Source: RGIG3002 sp964449325 (GTDB taxonomy: Bacteria; Bacillota; Clostridia; Lachnospirales; Lachnospiraceae). Taken from it: 64,000 nt of DNA. A program made the position numbers and the translations under genes. Every line of letters starts with the position of its first letter. Within the stretch, counting starts at the first letter, position 1. Below are positions 27,060 through 35,751 of this stretch, one piece after another. The stretch lies in contig CAYUYJ010000004.1 in the NCBI GenBank assembly GCA_964449325.1, positions 94,757-158,756 of the forward strand. Direction: 5' to 3'. Below the pieces are notes generated by a model. It worked only from the letters and a program-made list of their open reading frames with translations, did not search any database and had not been told where the DNA came from.

Positions 27060-27623
27060 ATGAACTGCATTACAACCTTTACAGGGAAACATTTTAATCC
27101 GTTGGAACCGGATGCGGACGTGATAGATATAGTGGATATTGCCCATGCATTGTCTTTGCTATGTCGGGGAAACGGGCATGTGAAAAACTTTTTTTCAGTG
27201 GGGCAGCATTGTATTCACTGTGCTTTGGAAGCGGAGGCGCGTGGGTATTCCGAACGGGTGATTTTAGCCTGTCTCCTTCATGATGCCAGCGAGTGCTATA
27301 TGTCCGATGTACCAAGTCCTTTTAAGAAATCTTTATTGGGTTATCAGCGGACGGAAGAAAAGCTGTTGGAAATCATTTATGAGAAGTATCTTGGAACAAT
27401 GCTCACAAATGAGGAAGAAGCACTTGTAAAACAAGTTGATGAAGATATGCTTTATTTTGATTTACGGGAACTCTTAGGGGAAAAATCTGATAGGGATGAA
27501 CCGCAGATGAAGAGCGATTTCTCTTATCAGGTGTTAGCTTTTGATGTTGTGGAGCAAAAGTATTTGGAGTTATTTTATATGTACGCAGGAAAAACAAACA
27601 GAGAGGGAGAAAAAGCAGTATGA
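27060..27623 (+). CDS. HD-domain phosphohydrolase (YfbR-like)
   Basis: A 187-residue protein of the HD superfamily. Metal ligands are visible as FSVGQHCIHCA, CLLHDASECYM (the HD motif) and a distal D in QVDEDML. The size and the HDASE variant fit YfbR-like 5'-nucleotidases acting on deoxynucleoside monophosphates. The ATG at 27060 follows AGAGGAGG, 7 nt away. It overlaps the next gene by 4 bp. Substrate is inference. Confidence 0.82.
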   Translation: MNCITTFTGKHFNPLEPDADVIDIVDIAHALSLLCRGNGHVKNFFSVGQHCIHCALEAEARGYSERVILACLLHDASECYMSDVPSPFKKSLLGYQRTEEKLLEIIYEKYLGTMLTNEEEALVKQVDEDMLYFDLRELLGEKSDRDEPQMKSDFSYQVLAFDVVEQKYLELFYMYAGKTNREGEKAV

Positions 27624-28216
27624 CAAGAGTTTATTTTGTGCGACATGCGCAGCCGGAGCATGACCATGCGGACGACAGAACCAGACCACTGACCGACGAG
27701 GGAAAAAAGGATGCGAAAGTGGTACTTGAAGTTCTAAAGGATAAAAAAGTGGATCGTTTTTATTGCAGTCCATATAAAAGAAGCATGGATACGATTGCTG
27801 AAGCGGCGGAATATTTCGGGAAAAAAATTGTGACTGATGAGCGTTTACGTGAGCGGGAGAAGGGCGTGAACGGAAATAATTATGGAATGTTTGAAAAACG
27901 TTGGGCTGACCATGAGTATCACGAAGAAGGCGGAGAATCCATTCGTATGGTGCAGGAGCGGAATATAGAAGCCTTACAGGAAATATTACAGAATAATAAG
28001 GACAAGACGATTGTAATCGGTACGCATGGCACGGCGCTTAGTACAATATTGAACTATTATTATTCGTCCTTTGGGTGTAAGGATTTTTTGCGGATTATTG
28101 ACTGGATGCCTTATGTGGTGGAACTTGATTTTGAAGGAGTGGAGATTATTTCCAAGACAGAGCATGTATATGTGGAGAAAGAATTTAAAGGAAAAGTTAG
28201 AGCGGATAAAAAGTGA
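27620..28216 (+). CDS. histidine phosphatase family protein
   Basis: A 198-residue phosphoglycerate-mutase-like enzyme. The catalytic RHA motif is in VYFVRHAQPEHD at residues 5-16, the second Arg in YCSPYKRSMDTIAEAA, the acidic residue in LREREKG and the second His in IVIGTHGTALS. A general phosphomonoesterase role is expected. Translation is coupled to the HD gene (ATGA overlap), suggesting the two act on related nucleotides or sugar phosphates. Confidence 0.88.
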   Translation: MTRVYFVRHAQPEHDHADDRTRPLTDEGKKDAKVVLEVLKDKKVDRFYCSPYKRSMDTIAEAAEYFGKKIVTDERLREREKGVNGNNYGMFEKRWADHEYHEEGGESIRMVQERNIEALQEILQNNKDKTIVIGTHGTALSTILNYYYSSFGCKDFLRIIDWMPYVVELDFEGVEIISKTEHVYVEKEFKGKVRADKK

Positions 28217-28237
28217 AACAGAGGAGGAGATAAGTAC

Positions 28238-28495
28238 ATGGGAGAATTAGCAAAATTACCCAATATTGGGAAAGAAGTGGAGCGCCAGTTAAATCAGGTG
28301 GGAATAGAAACTTATGAAGAATTGAAAAGCATAGGAGCAGAACAGGCATGGCTGAAAATTCAAGAGATAGACGAGTCAGCATGCATTCATAGATTGCTTG
28401 CATTGGAGGGCGCAATCTGTGGCGTGAAAAAAACATTGCTGCCGGAAGAGAGAAAGGCGGAGTTGAAAGAGTTTTATCAGTGGCATAAAAAATAG
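28238..28495 (+). CDS. TfoX C-terminal domain protein
   Basis: An 85-residue helix-hairpin-helix type protein with the start MGELAKLPNIGKEVERQLNQ and GIETYEELKSIGAEQAW, the standard TfoX_C signature. In Firmicutes these occur as separate short proteins of unknown role. AGGAGGAG precedes the ATG. It lies 7 bp before the truncated IbrA-like gene. Confidence 0.88.
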   Translation: MGELAKLPNIGKEVERQLNQVGIETYEELKSIGAEQAWLKIQEIDESACIHRLLALEGAICGVKKTLLPEERKAELKEFYQWHKK

Positions 28496-28502
28496 TTTTT
28501 CT

Positions 28503-29447
28503 ATGATGTCTTTTATGACAGATGAAATTTCCACCTATCGCTACCGGATGCATCAGGAGGATTTGGCAAAGCAGTTTTGCAGATGGTATCGGCTGTCCCA
28601 TGGGAAGAAAAAGACGGTCTGTCTGCTTGGTATCCGCGCCAATGAATCTTTGCAGCGTTACAACGGATTTTTGAACCGAAAGTACGGATATAAGGATACC
28701 TGTTGGATTAGTAAGCAGTTTAAGGATGTTTATTGTGCGTCACCTATGTACGACTGGACCTCTAATGATGTATGGCATGCCAATTATGTGTTTGATTATG
28801 ATTACAATAAACTGTATGACCTGTATTACATGGCAGGATTGACACCGGCGCAGATGCGTGTGGCTTCTCCTTTTAATGATTATGCTAAGGACAGCCTGAA
28901 TCTGTATCGTGTGATTGACCCTCAAATCTGGGTCAAACTTGTCGGTAGGGTAAGAGGTGCCAATTTTGCAGCTATTTACGGAAAAACGAAGGCTATGGGT
29001 TACAAAAATATTACTTTACCGGAAGGACATACATGGGAGTCCTACACCCGTTTTTTGCTGGCGACACTTCCGGCAAGACTTCGGGACGGGTATATAAAGA
29101 AATTCAAAACGTCTATACAATTCTGGCATGAGGTAGGTGGAGGGCTGGAGGAGGAAACGATACAGGAGTTGGAGGAGCATGGCTATCAAATCCGCCGGAA
29201 CGGCGTTTCCAACTACACGCTGACAAAGCGATCCAGAGTGATTTTTTTGGGAAAGATTCCGGATAATACAGACGAAATTAAATCTACGAAGGATATTCCC
29301 AGTTGGAAAAGAATGTGCTTTTGTATTTTGAAAAATGACCATATCTGCCGTTTTATGGGATTCGGATTGACAAGAGAACAGCAAAAAAATGTAGATGCCC
29401 TGAAACAGAAATATAGTCAGGTAATTGGAGGTAAAGATGGAATTTAA
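28503..29447 (+). CDS. IbrA-like DUF3440 protein, N-terminally truncated
   Basis: A 314-residue protein matching the C-terminal three quarters of IbrA-type DUF3440 proteins (usually about 400 residues): LGIRANESLQRYNGF, DVYCASPMYDWTSNDVW, MRVASPFNDYAKDSL, YRVIDPQIW and KRMCFCILKNDH are clear. The N-terminal PP-loop (SGGKDS) of the PAPS-reductase-like domain is absent, and no remnant is seen in the 7 bp between it and the TfoX_C gene. No good ribosome-binding site precedes the ATGs at 28503/28506. The ATP-pyrophosphatase activity should be lost. Confidence 0.75.
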   Translation: MMSFMTDEISTYRYRMHQEDLAKQFCRWYRLSHGKKKTVCLLGIRANESLQRYNGFLNRKYGYKDTCWISKQFKDVYCASPMYDWTSNDVWHANYVFDYDYNKLYDLYYMAGLTPAQMRVASPFNDYAKDSLNLYRVIDPQIWVKLVGRVRGANFAAIYGKTKAMGYKNITLPEGHTWESYTRFLLATLPARLRDGYIKKFKTSIQFWHEVGGGLEEETIQELEEHGYQIRRNGVSNYTLTKRSRVIFLGKIPDNTDEIKSTKDIPSWKRMCFCILKNDHICRFMGFGLTREQQKNVDALKQKYSQVIGGKDGI

Positions 29448-30030
29448 AAGTCCCGTGTATCAGATTATTTCGGTTCCCATAGAAAAAATCGAACCCAATT
29501 CCTATAATCCTAATTCGGTAGCTCCCCCGGAATTAAAGCTTTTGTATGACAGTATCAAGGAGGATGGTTATACAATGCCGGTTGTCTGTTATTATGACAG
29601 TGCGCGGGATGTGTATATTCTTGTGGACGGCTTTCATCGTTACCGGGTTATGTTGGAGCATTCGGATATTTATGAGCGTGAGGGAGGAAAGCTTCCGGTT
29701 TCTGTTATTGATAAACCAATAGACTGCCGCATGGCAAGCACAATCCGGCACAATCGGGCCAGAGGATCACATGATGTGGATTTAATGAGCAATATCATTA
29801 AAGAATTGCATGAGCTTGGGCGTTCGGATGCATGGATTTCCAAACATCTTGGTATGGACAAGGATGAAATTCTGCGATTAAAACAGATTACCGGTCTTGC
29901 CTCATTGTTTCGGGATGTGCATTTCGGAAGGGCATGGCGTACTGTGGAAGAGGAATTAAAAGATGAATGGACAGAGGAATTGTCCGACGAACTGGCGGAT
30001 GAGATAATAGCCGGACTGGAAGATGAATAG
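29437..30030 (+). CDS. IbrB-like ParB N-terminal domain protein
   Basis: A 197-residue protein with a ParB/Srx-type nuclease fold: IEKIEPNSYNPNSVAPPE, the LVDGFHRYRV motif and RHNRARGSHD, followed by a helical KorB-like segment (SDAWISKHLGMDKDEILRLK). It is the usual partner of IbrA, and the two genes overlap by 11 bp here. IbrAB regulate surface-protein genes in some E. coli strains; the role in Clostridia is unknown. GGAGGT (29427-29432) precedes the ATG at 29437. Confidence 0.82.
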   Translation: MEFKSPVYQIISVPIEKIEPNSYNPNSVAPPELKLLYDSIKEDGYTMPVVCYYDSARDVYILVDGFHRYRVMLEHSDIYEREGGKLPVSVIDKPIDCRMASTIRHNRARGSHDVDLMSNIIKELHELGRSDAWISKHLGMDKDEILRLKQITGLASLFRDVHFGRAWRTVEEELKDEWTEELSDELADEIIAGLEDE

Positions 30031-30057
30031 CAAGCAGGAAAGAGAATAGCCGTTGAA

Positions 30058-30088
30058 AGAAAAATGTCGCCTGTTTAACAGGCGACAT
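30058..30088 (-). terminator. terminator overlapping the stop codon of the metalloprotease-like gene
   Basis: A 12-bp inverted repeat (30064-30075 and 30077-30088) includes the last codons and the TAA of the minus-strand gene. On the minus strand a T-run follows (30059-30063). It may also stop read-through from ibrB. Confidence 0.75.
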
Positions 30089-30581
30089 CTATATTCATAC
30101 CACGGTAGGAAATCCCGTCAGTAGCTTTTTTATCCTTCTGATAGGGATTTTCTTCATTAAAATATTTAATCTGTGTATTTGTTTCTCCACCGGAAATATA
30201 GGAACGTCCGCATTCGGGACAAATAGCGGTTTTAATGGAAACACTGGCGGAAATAACCTTGCCGTTATTGGTTGCTGCCTTTTTGTAGGCGTTGGATACG
30301 TGCTCCTGTTCATGGGCACGAACTTTGCTTGCGGCAGCCTCCGGTGAAATATGGGAGGCGGATTTGAAAGAAACCATTTCATCGGAGCCGTCCTGATATT
30401 TCCGGTTTTTACATGTTTCACATTCAGCCGGAGAGGATTTTCGACCGGCAGATTTTTCCGTGGATTCTCCCGGATTTTTTATGATTTTGGAATTATCGGC
30501 AGCATTGCCGTAAGTGTCATAGTTACCGTAATTGTATCCGTTGGTTAAAGAACCGTTGCTATTTGTTAAAGAACCAATCAT
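30075..30581 (-). CDS. putative metalloprotease, SprA/CJM1_0395-related
   Basis: A 168-residue protein: an Asn/Gly/Tyr-rich N-terminus, a CETCKNRKYQDGSDE motif, then ASKVRAHEQEHVSNAYKKA with a HExxH zinc site, and CPECGRSYISGGE near the end. The two Cys pairs may form a second metal site. I associate this pattern with the CJM1_0395/SprA-like putative metalloproteases, but no activity is proven. No signal peptide is seen. It stands alone between terminators and the MFS gene. Confidence 0.6.
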   Translation of the reverse strand: MIGSLTNSNGSLTNGYNYGNYDTYGNAADNSKIIKNPGESTEKSAGRKSSPAECETCKNRKYQDGSDEMVSFKSASHISPEAAASKVRAHEQEHVSNAYKKAATNNGKVISASVSIKTAICPECGRSYISGGETNTQIKYFNEENPYQKDKKATDGISYRGMNIDVAC

Positions 30582-30818
30582 AACGTGTCCTCCATTCTGA
30601 AAAATACTATATTGTGTCAGTCCTGCCGGATTACCGGGAAGAACTTATTGGCTGTTCTTTGGTTACAGTGTAGCACTATTTGACAGAAAAAGAAAGAGAA
30701 AGGCAATTTTTTTGAAGGAAATTCGGTGAAATTCGGATGAAAAAGACTGTATTTTGCTTAAATTTGGTAGTATAATACGAAATTACAGAACAAAATTTGA
30801 GGAGGGTATAGTCGTTTT

Positions 30819-32003
30819 ATGAAGCTTCGTTATGAACATACGGTAAAAGCGTGTTTTGTGGGATATATTGTACAGGCGATTGTGAACAACTTTGTGCCGC
30901 TTCTGTTTCTTACTTTTCAGGCACAGTACGGGATTCCTCTTTCGCAGATAACACTTTTGATAACTCTTAATTTTATTTTACAGCTTATTGTAGATTTTGC
31001 TTCGGCTTTTTTTGTAGACAGAATCGGGTATCGGGTTTCGGTGCTCTTGGCGCACGGCTTTTCGGCAGCAGGTCTTTTGGCGTTACCTGTTTTACCGGAA
31101 CTTTTTGAGAAGCCTTTCCCCGGACTTCTGACAGCAGTTATGATTTATGCTATAGGCGGCGGACTTTTGGAGGTGCTAATCAGTCCGATTGTGGAGGCTT
31201 GTCCCACGGAAAATAAAGAAAAGACAATGAGTATGCTGCATTCCTTTTATTGCTGGGGAAGTGTAGGAGTGGTGCTGTTGTCTACCTTGTTCTTTTCCGT
31301 ATTCGGAACCGGGAACTGGAAACTGCTTGCCCTTCTTTGGGCATTGATTCCTATCGGTAACGGTCTGCTCTTTTCGAGGGTACCGATTGCACCCCTCATC
31401 GCGGAAGGAGAAAACAGCCTTTCCATCGTGGAGTTATTCAAAACAAAGGCATTTTGGCTGTTTTTGGTGCTGATTGTCTGTTCCGGTGCCAGTGAACAGG
31501 CGGTGAGTCAATGGGCATCCACCTTTGCGGAGCGGGGACTCGGTGTAACAAAGGCGGTGGGAGATTTGGCAGGTCCGGCGTTGTTTTCCGTGTTGATGGG
31601 AAGTTCCAGGTTCATTTATGGGAAATTCGGCGATAAAATCAATCTCAATCAGATGATGCTCGGTAGTGGCTGTCTTTGTATTTTTTCGTATTTATTAATT
31701 TCTTTAACACGTTCTCCGGTAATTGGCTTTGCCGGTGTTGCACTGTGCGGCTTTTCGGTGGGGATTCTTTGGCCCGGTACATTCAGTAAGGCTTCCGCCA
31801 CGATAAAAGGCGGTGGTACGGTAATGTTTGCCCTGCTTGCTTTGGGAGGCGACTTAGGATGCTGTGGCGGCCCTACCTTTGTGGGAATGATAGCCAGTGC
31901 TTTTGGTGAGAATCTGAAAAAGGGAATCTTGTCGGCAGTCTGCTTTCCGTTGTTGCTTGTGATTGCAGTGGTTATCATGAAAAGAATGGAGAAAAGAAAG
32001 TAG
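30819..32003 (+). CDS. MFS transporter
   Basis: A 394-residue permease with about 12 membrane helices. It has the MFS loop-2/3 motif variant FFVDRIGYRVSVLLAH, a helix-5-like stretch (HSFYCWGSVGVVLLS) and a second-half counterpart IYGKFGDKINL. The overall pattern resembles fucose-permease/YbjJ-like clostridial transporters, but the substrate is open. A TATAAT box lies at 30771-30776, and GAGGAGGG precedes the ATG at a wide 12-nt distance. Confidence 0.88.
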   Translation: MKLRYEHTVKACFVGYIVQAIVNNFVPLLFLTFQAQYGIPLSQITLLITLNFILQLIVDFASAFFVDRIGYRVSVLLAHGFSAAGLLALPVLPELFEKPFPGLLTAVMIYAIGGGLLEVLISPIVEACPTENKEKTMSMLHSFYCWGSVGVVLLSTLFFSVFGTGNWKLLALLWALIPIGNGLLFSRVPIAPLIAEGENSLSIVELFKTKAFWLFLVLIVCSGASEQAVSQWASTFAERGLGVTKAVGDLAGPALFSVLMGSSRFIYGKFGDKINLNQMMLGSGCLCIFSYLLISLTRSPVIGFAGVALCGFSVGILWPGTFSKASATIKGGGTVMFALLALGGDLGCCGGPTFVGMIASAFGENLKKGILSAVCFPLLLVIAVVIMKRMEKRK

Positions 32004-32060
32004 CTGTGTTAGAATAGAAAATATCGGAAATATAGCAGGAAGACAGGAGAAGAAAACAGT

Positions 32061-32504
32061 ATGAAAATATATGAAACAACACATCTGGTGAAAGGGGAGG
32101 ACTTGAATCATCACGGCACTTTATTTGCAGCAAGGGCAGCGTCATGGCTTGTAGAGGCGGCTTTTGTGGCGGCGGGCTGTGCTTACGGAAAAAATGAATT
32201 AGTGTGTAGGAATCTTCATCAGATGTCTTTTACAAGACCGGTGCAGCCGGGAACGATTTTAAATCTGTCTTCCAGAGTGGTTTTAGCAGGAAAAACAAGC
32301 TTTATGGTGTCGGTTACGGCAGCTGATGCTTTTACGGGGCAGCAGGCATTTGAAGGCATGATAACGTTCGTTACCGTGGATGAGAAGACAGGAAAAAAGG
32401 TGGAGCACGGAATTGTATTGGATGGGTCTGCGGATGCTGAGGAAGAACGACTGCGAAAAGAAGCGGAAAGGATAAAGAAGACGGCTTCCGAAACAAATCG
32501 ATAG
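32061..32504 (+). CDS. acyl-CoA thioesterase, hotdog fold
   Basis: A 147-residue protein with the YciA/BACH-type hotdog layout: HLVKGEDLNHHGTLFAARAASW (the NHHGTLFAG-like helix start with its catalytic Asn/His/Asp region) and HQMSFTRPVQPGTILNLSSRV. It should hydrolyse acyl-CoA thioesters. The C-terminal tail is charged. AGGAGAAG precedes the ATG; it follows the MFS gene by 57 bp. Confidence 0.82.
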   Translation: MKIYETTHLVKGEDLNHHGTLFAARAASWLVEAAFVAAGCAYGKNELVCRNLHQMSFTRPVQPGTILNLSSRVVLAGKTSFMVSVTAADAFTGQQAFEGMITFVTVDEKTGKKVEHGIVLDGSADAEEERLRKEAERIKKTASETNR

Positions 32505-32541
32505 TGGCGTAGCATAAAAGTATGCATGGAAAGGAATAAAA

Positions 32542-33012
32542 ATGAATATCAGAAGAGCAAAAGAACAGGATATGGACGGAATCAACAGTCTGCTTTTGCA
32601 GGTATGTCTGGTTCATCATAAGGGAAGACCGGATTTATTTAAGTATGGAGCCAAGAAATATACGGATGAGCAGCTAAGAGCGATTATTCATGACGATAAG
32701 ACACCGATTTTTGTAGCAGTAGACGAGAAAGAGCAGGTGCTGGGATACGCATTTTGCATTTTCCAGCAGCATCCTGATGATAACATTCTTACTGACATAA
32801 AAACATTATACATAGATGATTTGTGTGTGGATGAAAATATCCGCGGACAGCATATCGGGAAGAGCCTGTATGAGAGTGTACTGGCATTTGCGAAAGAGAG
32901 CGGCTGCTATAATGTTACGCTAAATGTATGGAGTCTGAACGAAGGGGCGAAAAAGTTTTATGAAAAATGTGGGTTAAAGCCCCAGAAAATCGGAATGGAA
33001 ACAATTTTATAA
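32542..33012 (+). CDS. GNAT family N-acetyltransferase
   Basis: A 156-residue GNAT protein, very typical in layout: IRRAKEQDMDGINSLL at the N-terminus, LYIDDLCVDENIRGQHIGKSLYE (beta-4 and acetyl-CoA loop, about residues 90-112) and ALNEGAKKFYEKCGL-like end (SLNEGAKKFYEKCGL). GGAAAGGAA precedes the ATG. Substrate unknown; RimI-like or small-amine activity are both possible. Confidence 0.88.
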   Translation: MNIRRAKEQDMDGINSLLLQVCLVHHKGRPDLFKYGAKKYTDEQLRAIIHDDKTPIFVAVDEKEQVLGYAFCIFQQHPDDNILTDIKTLYIDDLCVDENIRGQHIGKSLYESVLAFAKESGCYNVTLNVWSLNEGAKKFYEKCGLKPQKIGMETIL

Positions 33013-33037
33013 AATACTTTCAAGAGGAGAAAAGAAA

Positions 33038-33226
33038 ATGAAAAAATTCAGTGCAAAAAAATATTTCATGTATGCGTTGCCGTTGGCAGTATTATATCGG
33101 GTAATTGCATTTTTTACCGTAGATAAATTTGTACCCGGTATTTACGGAAGGCTTGTTAATTTTGGAATTATTGTGGTAATTTTGTTAGGATGTCTGTATT
33201 TATCGAGAGTAGACAAACAGGAATAA
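33038..33226 (+). CDS. small membrane protein, unknown
   Basis: A 62-residue protein with two hydrophobic stretches (about residues 10-28 and 40-56) and basic ends. AGAGGAG lies 8 nt before the ATG and a terminator follows directly, so it looks like a genuine last gene of the MFS/thioesterase/GNAT run. I do not recognise a family. Confidence 0.65.
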   Translation: MKKFSAKKYFMYALPLAVLYRVIAFFTVDKFVPGIYGRLVNFGIIVVILLGCLYLSRVDKQE

Positions 33227-33235
33227 GTAAAAATA

Positions 33236-33292
33236 GCCGGCTTAAACAGTGCCATTCCCACAAACAGGGAATACTGATTAAGCCGGCGTTTT
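33236..33292 (+). terminator. long hairpin terminator
   Basis: GCCGGCTTAA (from 33236) pairs with TTAAGCCGGC (to 33287), with an inner stem CATTCCC/GGGAATA around the ACAAACA loop, then GTTTTGTT. It separates the plus-strand run from the convergent FliD-like gene. Confidence 0.8.
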
Positions 33293-33351
33293 GTTATGGC
33301 AACGAGGAAAAGTCACGTGCTTGCCCAAGTGACTTTGACGACTGCTCCGGT

Positions 33352-34092
33352 TTAGAAGTAAGAATTAAAAATGGAACCGGAAGTAAAGTTTGCATTATAG
33401 TTTCCGAAGCTGTTATATGTATTTGCCTTTGTGGCTTCCGTATCAGCTTTAAAATTGATAAAGGAAGCAGATGCAGACACACTGTAGCCGTACGAGCCTG
33501 TGCCCTGAAATACGTTTTTAAGTGTAGTTTTGTCAGCTTTGTCAAAGGTTTCCTTGTCCAAAGAAAGGGAATTGTCTTCGTTAATGGTAATTCCGACCTT
33601 GGAAAGCATAGTTTCGTTTGCTTTTGTTGTGTTCACCATGGACAGTGTCTTTTGTAAAATAGAAGTGCTGTTTGCTTTGTCCGTAGCATCCAATACTGCG
33701 TTATAATCTTTGACAAAATCAGAAACTGCATTGTATGCGGCATTTTCTTTTTCACTGTCAAATACGGAATTTTTGCCTTTTTCCAGCAAAGCATCCGCGG
33801 ACTCTTTTAGAGCATCGGTAGTGCTTTGGATTTTGGCTAAAGTCTCCGTAGAGTCAAGACTTGTGCTTGCTCCGGGTTTGGAAGAGTATTTATTGGCAGA
33901 GGTTTTTGTAGTGTCATCCTCTGCGGAAACTTTTTTGTAATAAGCCTTTAGCAATTTGCCGTAACTGCCGTTTTTGATGGAAGCGTAGTCGGCAAGAAGA
34001 TTATTGGAAGACAATCCGGTCATACTGTTAGAAGAACCGGAGAACATACCGGAAAATAATGTGGAATAATCATTCTTTAAATTAATATTCAT
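33352..34092 (-). CDS. FliD-like (flagellar cap-related) protein
   Basis: A 246-residue Ser/Thr/Asn/Lys-rich protein without cysteine. Its middle and end (VSDFVKDYNAVLDAT, MLSKVGITINEDNSLSLDKETFDKAD, LKNVFQGTGSYGYSVSASAS) resemble the C-terminal region of FliD hook-associated proteins, while the FliD N-terminal coiled coil is absent. It starts MNINLKNDYSTLFSGMF and has no signal peptide, as expected for flagellar type III export. No other flagellar gene is in the window. AAAGGAG precedes the ATG. Confidence 0.6.
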   Translation of the reverse strand: MNINLKNDYSTLFSGMFSGSSNSMTGLSSNNLLADYASIKNGSYGKLLKAYYKKVSAEDDTTKTSANKYSSKPGASTSLDSTETLAKIQSTTDALKESADALLEKGKNSVFDSEKENAAYNAVSDFVKDYNAVLDATDKANSTSILQKTLSMVNTTKANETMLSKVGITINEDNSLSLDKETFDKADKTTLKNVFQGTGSYGYSVSASASFINFKADTEATKANTYNSFGNYNANFTSGSIFNSYF

Positions 34093-34167
34093 ACAATCAA
34101 CTCCTTTGAAATGGTTACGCGGCGTCCGTGCCTTTTACAATCCGTTTTTCTGCTTTAATTATAATTA

Positions 34168-34196
34168 TTATCGACATGATTTACAAGGAATATTAG
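34168..34196 (-). promoter_or_regulatory. possible sigma-28 type promoter
   Basis: On the minus strand CTAAT (34192-34196) and GTCGATAA (34168-34175) lie 16 bp apart, close to the motility sigma consensus TAAA-N15-GCCGATAA. It is about 75 bp before the FliD-like gene, which would suit a flagellar-class gene. The -35 match is imperfect. Confidence 0.35.
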
Positions 34197-34332
34197 GAAT
34201 TTTTATGAATTTACCAGATAGTTATCAAGGCTCTTACGAAGTTAGGTAAGGATGCTGTTTATATTATGGGCGGCTTGACTTTTGGTTCCCGGAATGTAAT
34301 ACTGAAAATATCTGTTTTAAAGGAGAAGAGTG

Positions 34333-34959
34333 ATGAAGATATTGGTTTGGAGCGTGTTAGCAACGGTAATAAATTATTCTTTCATTACAACGGTTGTGGA
34401 TGTTATTCTTTTGGGACGACTTCATGTGAAATCAGGGCGTGGATGCCGGAAGGGACAGTTTTTGATTGAAAGGGAGAACAGAATTGATTTGCAGGAGAGA
34501 TTTGAGTGTTCGGCTTATTCTTCGGCATTTTGCCTCAGACATTGGGGAATAGAGGCTGAAGGACCGGAGCTTTATCAGAAAATGCCTAATAAAATGAAAA
34601 ATGGCTATGTATATCCGAAGGGAATACAAAATTTGCTTCCGCAATATGGCTTTCGTGTGACCTATTGTATCGGAACGTTGTCGGCACTCAAAAAGGAGGT
34701 TGCAAAAGGCAATCCTGTTATTGTGCTGATACGAGTCCGTTCGGATAAAAACTGGCTGCACTATGTCCCGGTGGTGGGATTTGATGAAAACTATATTTTT
34801 CTTGCAGAGTCCTTAAAGGAGTTTGTGAATTGTGATGAGAAGTATTATAACCGGGCGATAGAAATAGACGAGTTTAAAAAGTTGTGGAACACTTCTATGA
34901 TAAAGATGCCGTTCTACAGAAATACATATATGGTAGTGGAAAAGAAAGAACAGAAATAG
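34333..34959 (+). CDS. C39-like papain-fold peptidase, membrane anchored
   Basis: About 208 residues: an N-terminal hydrophobic segment (residues 2-28), then a peptidase C39_2-like domain. The catalytic Cys is probably in RFECSAYSSAF and the His in WLHYVPVVGFDENYIF, with a following acidic residue; Q in DLQERFECSAY would form the oxyanion hole. It probably acts outside the membrane on peptides. AAAGGAG is 7 nt before the ATG at 34333; GTG 34330 is possible. It is followed after 13 bp by the DUF5131 gene. Confidence 0.75.
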   Translation: MKILVWSVLATVINYSFITTVVDVILLGRLHVKSGRGCRKGQFLIERENRIDLQERFECSAYSSAFCLRHWGIEAEGPELYQKMPNKMKNGYVYPKGIQNLLPQYGFRVTYCIGTLSALKKEVAKGNPVIVLIRVRSDKNWLHYVPVVGFDENYIFLAESLKEFVNCDEKYYNRAIEIDEFKKLWNTSMIKMPFYRNTYMVVEKKEQK

Positions 34960-34972
34960 AACGGAGGCATGT

Positions 34973-35680
34973 ATGGCTGTGTGGAATCCGTGGCGAGGCT
35001 GCCACAAATATAGCGAAGGATGTAAATTTTGTTATATTCACAAGGGAGATGCCAAAAGAGGCGTAGATACCGGGCAGGTGGTTAAGACGGAAAAATTTTA
35101 TGCTCCGGTCGAGAGGAACAAAAAAGGGGAATATAAGATGAAGCCGGGGCAACTTGTTTTTCTTTGTTTCACTACCGATTTTCTTGTTGAAGATGCGGAT
35201 GAGTGGAGAGGGGAATGCTGGCAGATGATAAGGGAACGGGCGGATTTGCAGTTCCTTTTCCTGACAAAGCGGATTGAACGATTTATGGATTGTATTCCCG
35301 ATGACTGGGGAGAAGGCTATGAGAATGTGACGGTGAGCTGCACGGTGGAAAATCAGCAGATGGCTGATTATCGGCTCGCTATTTTTAAGGAGCTGCCGAT
35401 TAGACATAAAAATATTGTCTGTCAGCCACTTTTGGAGGAGATAAATATTGCCCCTTATCTGGAGCAGATTGAGTTGGTTGTAGTAGGCGGAGAGTCTGAT
35501 AAAAATGCCCGTCCCCTTGATTATGAATGGGTATTGCGGATTCGGGAGCAGTGTGTCTCTAAAAAGGTGCATTTTAACTTCAGACAATGCGGAACACATT
35601 TTATAAAAGACGGTAAAACGTATACTTTGCGGGTACGGGATTTGTGCAGTCAGGCGAGAAAAGCGGGGATTGATTTATAG
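34973..35680 (+). CDS. DUF5131 family protein (phage Gp37/Gp68-like)
   Basis: A 235-residue protein starting VWNPWRGCHKYSEGCKFCY, with Cys spaced C-x6-C-x2-C as in Gp37/Gp68-type proteins, which suggests an iron-sulfur or radical-SAM-like site. Other family marks are FLTKRIERF, VTVSCTVENQQMADYRL and VVVGGESDKNARPL. Its biochemical role is not established. ACGGAGG precedes the ATG. Similar genes occur both in phages and on chromosomes; no phage genes are nearby. Confidence 0.82.
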   Translation: MAVWNPWRGCHKYSEGCKFCYIHKGDAKRGVDTGQVVKTEKFYAPVERNKKGEYKMKPGQLVFLCFTTDFLVEDADEWRGECWQMIRERADLQFLFLTKRIERFMDCIPDDWGEGYENVTVSCTVENQQMADYRLAIFKELPIRHKNIVCQPLLEEINIAPYLEQIELVVVGGESDKNARPLDYEWVLRIREQCVSKKVHFNFRQCGTHFIKDGKTYTLRVRDLCSQARKAGIDL

Positions 35681-35751
35681 CGCTTAATTGTATCATCACT
35701 CCATATATGAGCTTCAATGCCTATTTTATTATAAGGCTGTTAGAAGTTCTA

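Noticed and set aside
26195..30030. Defence island made of AAA ATPase, HD, phosphatase and IbrAB genes
   Set aside because: The order is suggestive, but no nuclease, reverse transcriptase or other effector is present and each gene fits a housekeeping family.
34973..35680. Prophage remnant signalled by the Gp37/Gp68-like gene
   Set aside because: No integrase, capsid, tail or lysis gene is nearby, and the family is also chromosomal.
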